Source of the DNA: an uncultured Prevotella sp.
Lineage (GTDB): Bacteria; Bacteroidota; Bacteroidia; Bacteroidales; Bacteroidaceae
Assembly: GCA_900554545.1 (NCBI GenBank)
Contig: USHW01000018.1
Location: 1 to 37,080, forward strand
DNA length: 37,080 nt
Reading direction: 5' to 3'
The position numbers and the translations under genes were made by a program. The notes below the pieces were generated by a model. It searched no databases and was not told where the DNA came from. It saw only the letters and a list, made by a program, of their open reading frames with translations. Every line of letters begins with the position of its first letter. The stretch's first letter is position 1. Below, piece by piece: positions 34,016-37,080 of this stretch.

Positions 34016-34888
34016 TCAGTTGAAATAAAGCATGCCGTCCTTTATCCACAGGAAGTGCCGCGCAGGCATGGTGGCAGGCCCGTCGTCAGACACGTATTCC
34101 GTAAAATCTTCCTGCATGAAAAGCATTTCATGCTCATCATCTATCCCGTTGACAACCATCCGCTTGTTGAACACAAGGCTTGCACGCCCGTCTTTAAGTA
34201 CGACCACGGTCAACGGCGAGGGGCTTTCGTATGTATATCCCTTGAAAAACAGGGCCGCGGCGCCGCCACCGAGCGGCAACACATAATACGGACACTGCCC
34301 ATCCCCACCACGTCCGTATGGGAAACGCACCCAGGCGTCACTGTTGTCAAGCGTCAGGACGGTGTCTCCGCCGCATGTTATCTCTACGACATTGAAGTCG
34401 CCCGCCTCGTTTTCCCAGCCCTTATACTTGCTGCAGTTTACCACGTAAGCCCTTCCGGCATCAACGGTATCTGACGATTTCAGAACGTAAGGCTTGACAC
34501 CGGTAAAACGCCCATTGTCAAACGGGTCGATATACGAGCTGTCCGGCACTACGCGCCCCACCCCGTCATACGCAAAAACGCGGTGCCCTGACTGGCGGTA
34601 CACGTCTTTCGTCACGATGACGCGCACACCTCCTGCAGCATATTCGCCGTATTCCTTAACTGCTTCAGCCGGTTCTATAGTGTACGACTTGAATATATCG
34701 TCCTTCCGGACACTATCATATACGGCCTTGGTCACTTCCTGTCCGTCAACCTTATATACTATGTGGGCAGGCTTGTCGGCATCGCTACCGGCTGCCCGGC
34801 ACACACCCGAACCGAGGAACAAGGCAAGCAGCAACATTGCGGAAGTCCGCCCGGTCAACATTCCAATGCAAGACATTATATTTCTCAT
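34016..34888 (-). CDS. Secreted protein with TonB-receptor-plug-like segment
   Basis: A 290-residue protein with an N-terminal hydrophobic signal region (SAMLLLALFLGSGVCRA). Its first third contains VDGQEV, a DDIFKSYTIEPAEAVKEYGE helix and AAGGVRVIVTK, which parallels the plug segment of SusC-type receptors (VDG, DI, YG, NGV, ITTK). The rest is a beta-rich domain with no recognised family (EMLFMQEDFTEYVSDD to WIKDGMLYFN). It lies 34 bases after the double TonB-domain gene and is probably in its operon. The start is not certain: a shorter form from the second ATG is possible. Confidence 0.65.
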   Translation of the reverse strand: MRNIMSCIGMLTGRTSAMLLLALFLGSGVCRAAGSDADKPAHIVYKVDGQEVTKAVYDSVRKDDIFKSYTIEPAEAVKEYGEYAAGGVRVIVTKDVYRQSGHRVFAYDGVGRVVPDSSYIDPFDNGRFTGVKPYVLKSSDTVDAGRAYVVNCSKYKGWENEAGDFNVVEITCGGDTVLTLDNSDAWVRFPYGRGGDGQCPYYVLPLGGGAAALFFKGYTYESPSPLTVVVLKDGRASLVFNKRMVVNGIDDEHEMLFMQEDFTEYVSDDGPATMPARHFLWIKDGMLYFN

Positions 34889-34922
34889 AGCCCAAACACT
34901 TTACAAACCAACTTTACAATCG

Positions 34923-35747
34923 TCAATATTGCAGCATACTGTTATATTTCCCATGGCTCACCACCTTGCGCCCGAACGTCAACGGCAGGCGCATACGGCA
35001 CCTCACAGGCTTGCCGTTGATTGTAGCAGGCTCCCATCTCGGCATATTCCTCACGGCCTGCAACAGCGTTTCGTCCATCATGGCGTTGCCGTGCCGCGTC
35101 ACGCGGGCATCCTTCACGCTGCCGTCCTTGTCAACGACAAACTCTACAACAACCTTCATCACACGCCCCGAATAACTGCCGGCAGGCGACATCGAGCGAG
35201 CCGTGTAAAGATATTCCCACAGCGAATTGCTGCCGCCGGGGAACTTCGGCGACACCCTTTTACCTTTTTTCGAGTCTGTCGGAACACTCAACCGCGCCGT
35301 ATAACGCGTAACAACAGCTTTTCCGTCTTTCTCTCCGGGCTTCCACTTCGGCATTTCCTCAAGCACCTCAAGCACGGCGAGGTCTTGTTCTTCGGTACCG
35401 TGTTTAAGTATTCTCGCGCCTGTCACACTGCCGTCACGCTCTATGAAAAAGCCTACGCGCATCTCTGTCAAGTCGCCGGTGTAGTTGCCGAAGCCAAGCC
35501 TTTTCAAGCTCTTGAACACATACTTAATCATTTTTTCGCGTCCTCCGGGATATTCCGGCTTAACGTCGAGCTGCCTCATCGGCCATGCCTTTTCATAAAG
35601 ACTGTCCTGAACCTCAGCCGTAAGCGGAGCGTCTTCATTTCCGCAGACCTCAACATTGCCTGCCGACACGGCGGCACAAGTGAAAAACATGAAGAGCGCA
35701 CACGCGCTTCTGCATACCTTCGGGAAACAAAAAATTGGATAATTCAT
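34923..35747 (-). CDS. Protein with two tandem TonB C-terminal domains
   Basis: A 274-residue protein with a signal peptide (MNYPIFCFPKVCRSACALFM), then two TonB C-terminal domains. The first runs from PEYPGGREKMIKYVF to MPKWKPGEKDGK. The second runs from PKFPGGSNSLWEYLY to MPRWEPATINGKPV. Each has the P(E/K)(Y/F)PGG, DGSV and W(K/E)P motifs of this domain. There is no clear ExbB/ExbD-contacting N-terminal helix, so it may not be an energy transducer. The ATG at 35747 follows a -7 box TATATTTG (35785-35792) and keeps the signal peptide. Confidence 0.85.
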   Translation of the reverse strand: MNYPIFCFPKVCRSACALFMFFTCAAVSAGNVEVCGNEDAPLTAEVQDSLYEKAWPMRQLDVKPEYPGGREKMIKYVFKSLKRLGFGNYTGDLTEMRVGFFIERDGSVTGARILKHGTEEQDLAVLEVLEEMPKWKPGEKDGKAVVTRYTARLSVPTDSKKGKRVSPKFPGGSNSLWEYLYTARSMSPAGSYSGRVMKVVVEFVVDKDGSVKDARVTRHGNAMMDETLLQAVRNMPRWEPATINGKPVRCRMRLPLTFGRKVVSHGKYNSMLQY

Positions 35748-35784
35748 GGCGTAAGAATGTGTTTGTTCGTTCGTTTTAGCTATG

Positions 35785-35792
35785 CAAATATA
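35785..35792 (-). promoter_or_regulatory. -7 box of the TonB-domain operon
   Basis: The minus strand reads TATATTTG, matching TAnnTTTG, 38 bases before the ATG at 35747. No clear -33 TTTG is present. Confidence 0.45.
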
Positions 35793-35993
35793 CATCTTTT
35801 CACGTTACGGCGTATCAGCCTGCACGCCGATTAACAATAATTTCACTTCCGAAAAAACACATATAGAATGCTTGGATGCCGCACCGATGCACGGCATGAC
35901 GATTACCGAGTGCCTCGATAATGCTTTACGTCCGTGCGGACATAAATTAACAAGTGCCTCGATTGCGTCTCAATAAGTACAGGTAATCAAGCT

Positions 35994-36020
35994 CCCTCCC
36001 TTCGGGAGGGCTGGGGTGGG
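35994..36020. repeat. G/C-rich palindrome, intergenic
   Basis: CCCTCCC (35994-36000) and GGGAGGG (36004-36010) are perfect complements around TTC, followed by CTGGGGTGGG. I recall similar elements in Bacteroidetes intergenic regions but could not check. It lies in the roughly 600-base gap 35748-36344. Confidence 0.6.
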
Positions 36021-36031
36021 TCTTTTGCTGA

Positions 36032-36137
36032 ATTGAAAATGAAAAATTAAAAATGAATAATTATGATTACCTTTTAGGCTGTCTGCCAACAAGGCAAATC
36101 ATAATTATCAATTCCCCATTATCAATTCTCAATTCAA
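36032..36137. repeat. AT-rich imperfect inverted repeat
   Basis: The left part (AATTGAAAATGAAAAATT, 36031-36048, then AATTATGATT) is partly complementary to the right part (AATCATAATT, then GAATTGAGAATTGA on the opposite strand). The centre is TACCTTTTAGGCTGTCTGCC. It resembles the AT-rich hairpins seen near 12690. Confidence 0.5.
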
Positions 36138-36157
36138 AACACGGCAAATTGGAATGC

Positions 36158-36218
36158 AAAAGGCCGTGTTTTACCCTCTAAAAGGCCGTGTTTTGCAGGC
36201 TAAAAGGCGACCTTTCGC
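36158..36218. repeat. 22-bp-period intergenic array E (3 units)
   Basis: Units start at 36158, 36180 and 36202, exactly 22 bases apart: AAAAGGCCGTGTTTTAC, AAAAGGCCGTGTTTTGC and AAAAGGCGACCTTTCGC. The array lies about 125 bases beyond the stop of the last TonB gene. A degenerate partial unit may precede it near 36136. Confidence 0.85.
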
Positions 36219-36275
36219 AACACCGCTGATTATCAACAGGTTACGCTTGCGGAGCAAACCGTCGACGGCAGGCAC

Positions 36276-36316
36276 GCAAAAAGGCGTGGCTACGCTCGTC
36301 CGCGCCGCCACGCCTT
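36276..36316 (-). terminator. Terminator of the window-end TonB gene
   Basis: AAGGCGTGGC (36281-36290) pairs with GCCACGCCTT (36307-36316). On the minus strand the stem is followed by TTTTTGCG. It lies 29 bases after the stop at 36345. Confidence 0.8.
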
Positions 36317-36344
36317 ATATCGAGAGAGTTATTTTCCTGCTGTA

Positions 36345-37080
36345 TTATTTCTTCTTGGTAGTGATTTCCACCACACCGTTCTTGGCCGCGTCGCCATACT
36401 TGTCGGTGGTGTGCTTGGCATCCTTGTACACGTTGATTTGCTTGATGTCGTTCACGTTAATGTTACTGACGTTCTCAACGTGCTTGCCGTCAACCACGTA
36501 GTAAGGCGAGCCTTCAAGGTTGACGCTCTGCGTATCGTCAGGAACATAATTCTTTCCGTTTATCTTAACCACATGGCCTTTCTGTCCGTCAGACTGCGCC
36601 TTGCCTTTATCTGCGCCACCGTCGGTGCGGAACGTTACGGGTATAGTGTACCTCACGGCCACCGGCTTGCCGTCCTGCTTGCCGGGAGTCCACGCCGGCA
36701 TGGCGTTGATTACGCGCAGGGCTTCCGCGTCGAGCAGCGGGTCTACACTGCGCCTCACAACGGCATCGCTCACCGTTCCGTCGCTGCCGATGACAAACTG
36801 CACTATTACGCGGCCCTCAATGCCGTTCTTTGCGGCTTCTGCCGGATACTTGATGTTATCCGAGATCCACTTCATAAAAGCGCCTTGGCCGCCGGGAAAC
36901 TCGGGCTGTTGCTCCGCAATGTCGTACACCTCGCCATCAGGAACTGGCACGATAGCCTCCGGCGCACCGGCTTCCGGCTGCGCTTCTGCCTCCCGGGCCA
37001 CGCTTTCGGCGCGCTGTACAGGCAGCTCCGCCACGGCACTGGCAGGGGGGGGGGGCCGCGCCCGCCCCACCGGGGTCACC
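36345..37080 (-). CDS. TonB C-terminal domain fused to a receptor-plug-like domain, N-terminus cut off
   Basis: About 244 residues are readable; the N-terminus lies beyond the window. A proline- and alanine-rich linker leads into a TonB C-terminal domain (PEFPGGQGAFMKWISDN, GSDGTVSDAVV, MPAWTPGKQDGKP). Downstream is a plug-like domain with YYVVDGKHVENVSNINVND, QINVYKDAKHTTDKYGDAAK and NGVVEITTKK, closely matching SusC-type plug motifs. This pairing is known in Bacteroidetes M56/BlaR1-type proteins, so the missing N-terminus could be an M56 or membrane domain. An eleven-G tract (37045-37055) near the window end makes the first residues unreliable. Confidence 0.85.
   Translation of the reverse strand, partial: VTPVGRARPPPPASAVAELPVQRAESVAREAEAQPEAGAPEAIVPVPDGEVYDIAEQQPEFPGGQGAFMKWISDNIKYPAEAAKNGIEGRVIVQFVIGSDGTVSDAVVRRSVDPLLDAEALRVINAMPAWTPGKQDGKPVAVRYTIPVTFRTDGGADKGKAQSDGQKGHVVKINGKNYVPDDTQSVNLEGSPYYVVDGKHVENVSNINVNDIKQINVYKDAKHTTDKYGDAAKNGVVEITTKKK

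Noticed and set aside
34494..35834. 446-aa open frame on the + strand
   Set aside because: It lies antisense to the TonB-domain and plug-like genes, has no recognisable motif and is cysteine/histidine/arginine-rich as expected of an antisense shadow.
4222..36218. The 22-bp arrays as a CRISPR array
   Set aside because: Units abut with only about five variable bases between cores, the cores themselves vary, and there are no cas genes; this is not a repeat-spacer layout.

Overview
The window looks like a piece of a Bacteroidales chromosome, most likely Prevotellaceae. Four things point there. Promoters read TTTG-N19/20-TAnnTTTG, the Bacteroidetes sigma-ABfr type. The order rpsU-xerC-hpf-tRNAs(Thr,Tyr,Gly,Thr)-tuf is standard for this order. 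Several secreted proteins end in type IX secretion (T9SS) type A sorting tails. DUF177-rpmF-fabH and era/der are also arranged as in this group, although fabH and era lie apart here. Both window ends cut through genes: tuf at base 1 and a TonB-family gene at base 37080.

Layout. 1-3293 (minus strand): ribosome and translation block of tuf, four tRNA genes, hpf, xerC and rpsU. 3635-4072: mscL. 4372-6156 (minus): a long aminopeptidase P with a C/A-repeat leader. 6657-7649: malate dehydrogenase. 7847-10693: a four-domain sulfur-transfer protein (CoA-disulfide reductase, rhodanese, TusA, DsrE) followed by a MarR regulator. 11008-12156: small AT-rich accessory genes, one apparently frameshifted. 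12187-15172 (minus): a lipoprotein, der and era. 15461-30253 (minus): about 15 kb of secreted proteins, including two M6-family metalloproteases, adhesin-like FN3/CARDB-type proteins and one SIMPL-domain protein. A membrane TPR-AraC regulator (30482-31963) faces away from this block. 32064-33807 (minus): DUF177-rpmF-fabH. 34016-37080 (minus): TonB C-terminal-domain proteins and a protein with a TonB-receptor-plug-like segment.

How the parts may work together (inference). The TPR-AraC protein shares a divergent intergenic region with the first metalloprotease and is a candidate regulator of the secreted block. One large cargo gene has a C9 tract just after its signal peptide that puts the assembled sequence out of frame; 8 or 11 C would restore it, as expected for phase variation or for a sequencing error. 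The block separates fabH from era, which are usually adjacent in Bacteroidales, so it may be an insertion.

The most unusual non-coding feature is a family of intergenic arrays at five places (4222-4304, 10790-10878, 15319-15401, 25145-25227, 36158-36218). Each has three or four copies of a 17-bp core like AAAAGGCCGTCTTTTGC at an exact 22-bp spacing. All five lie just downstream of stop codons.
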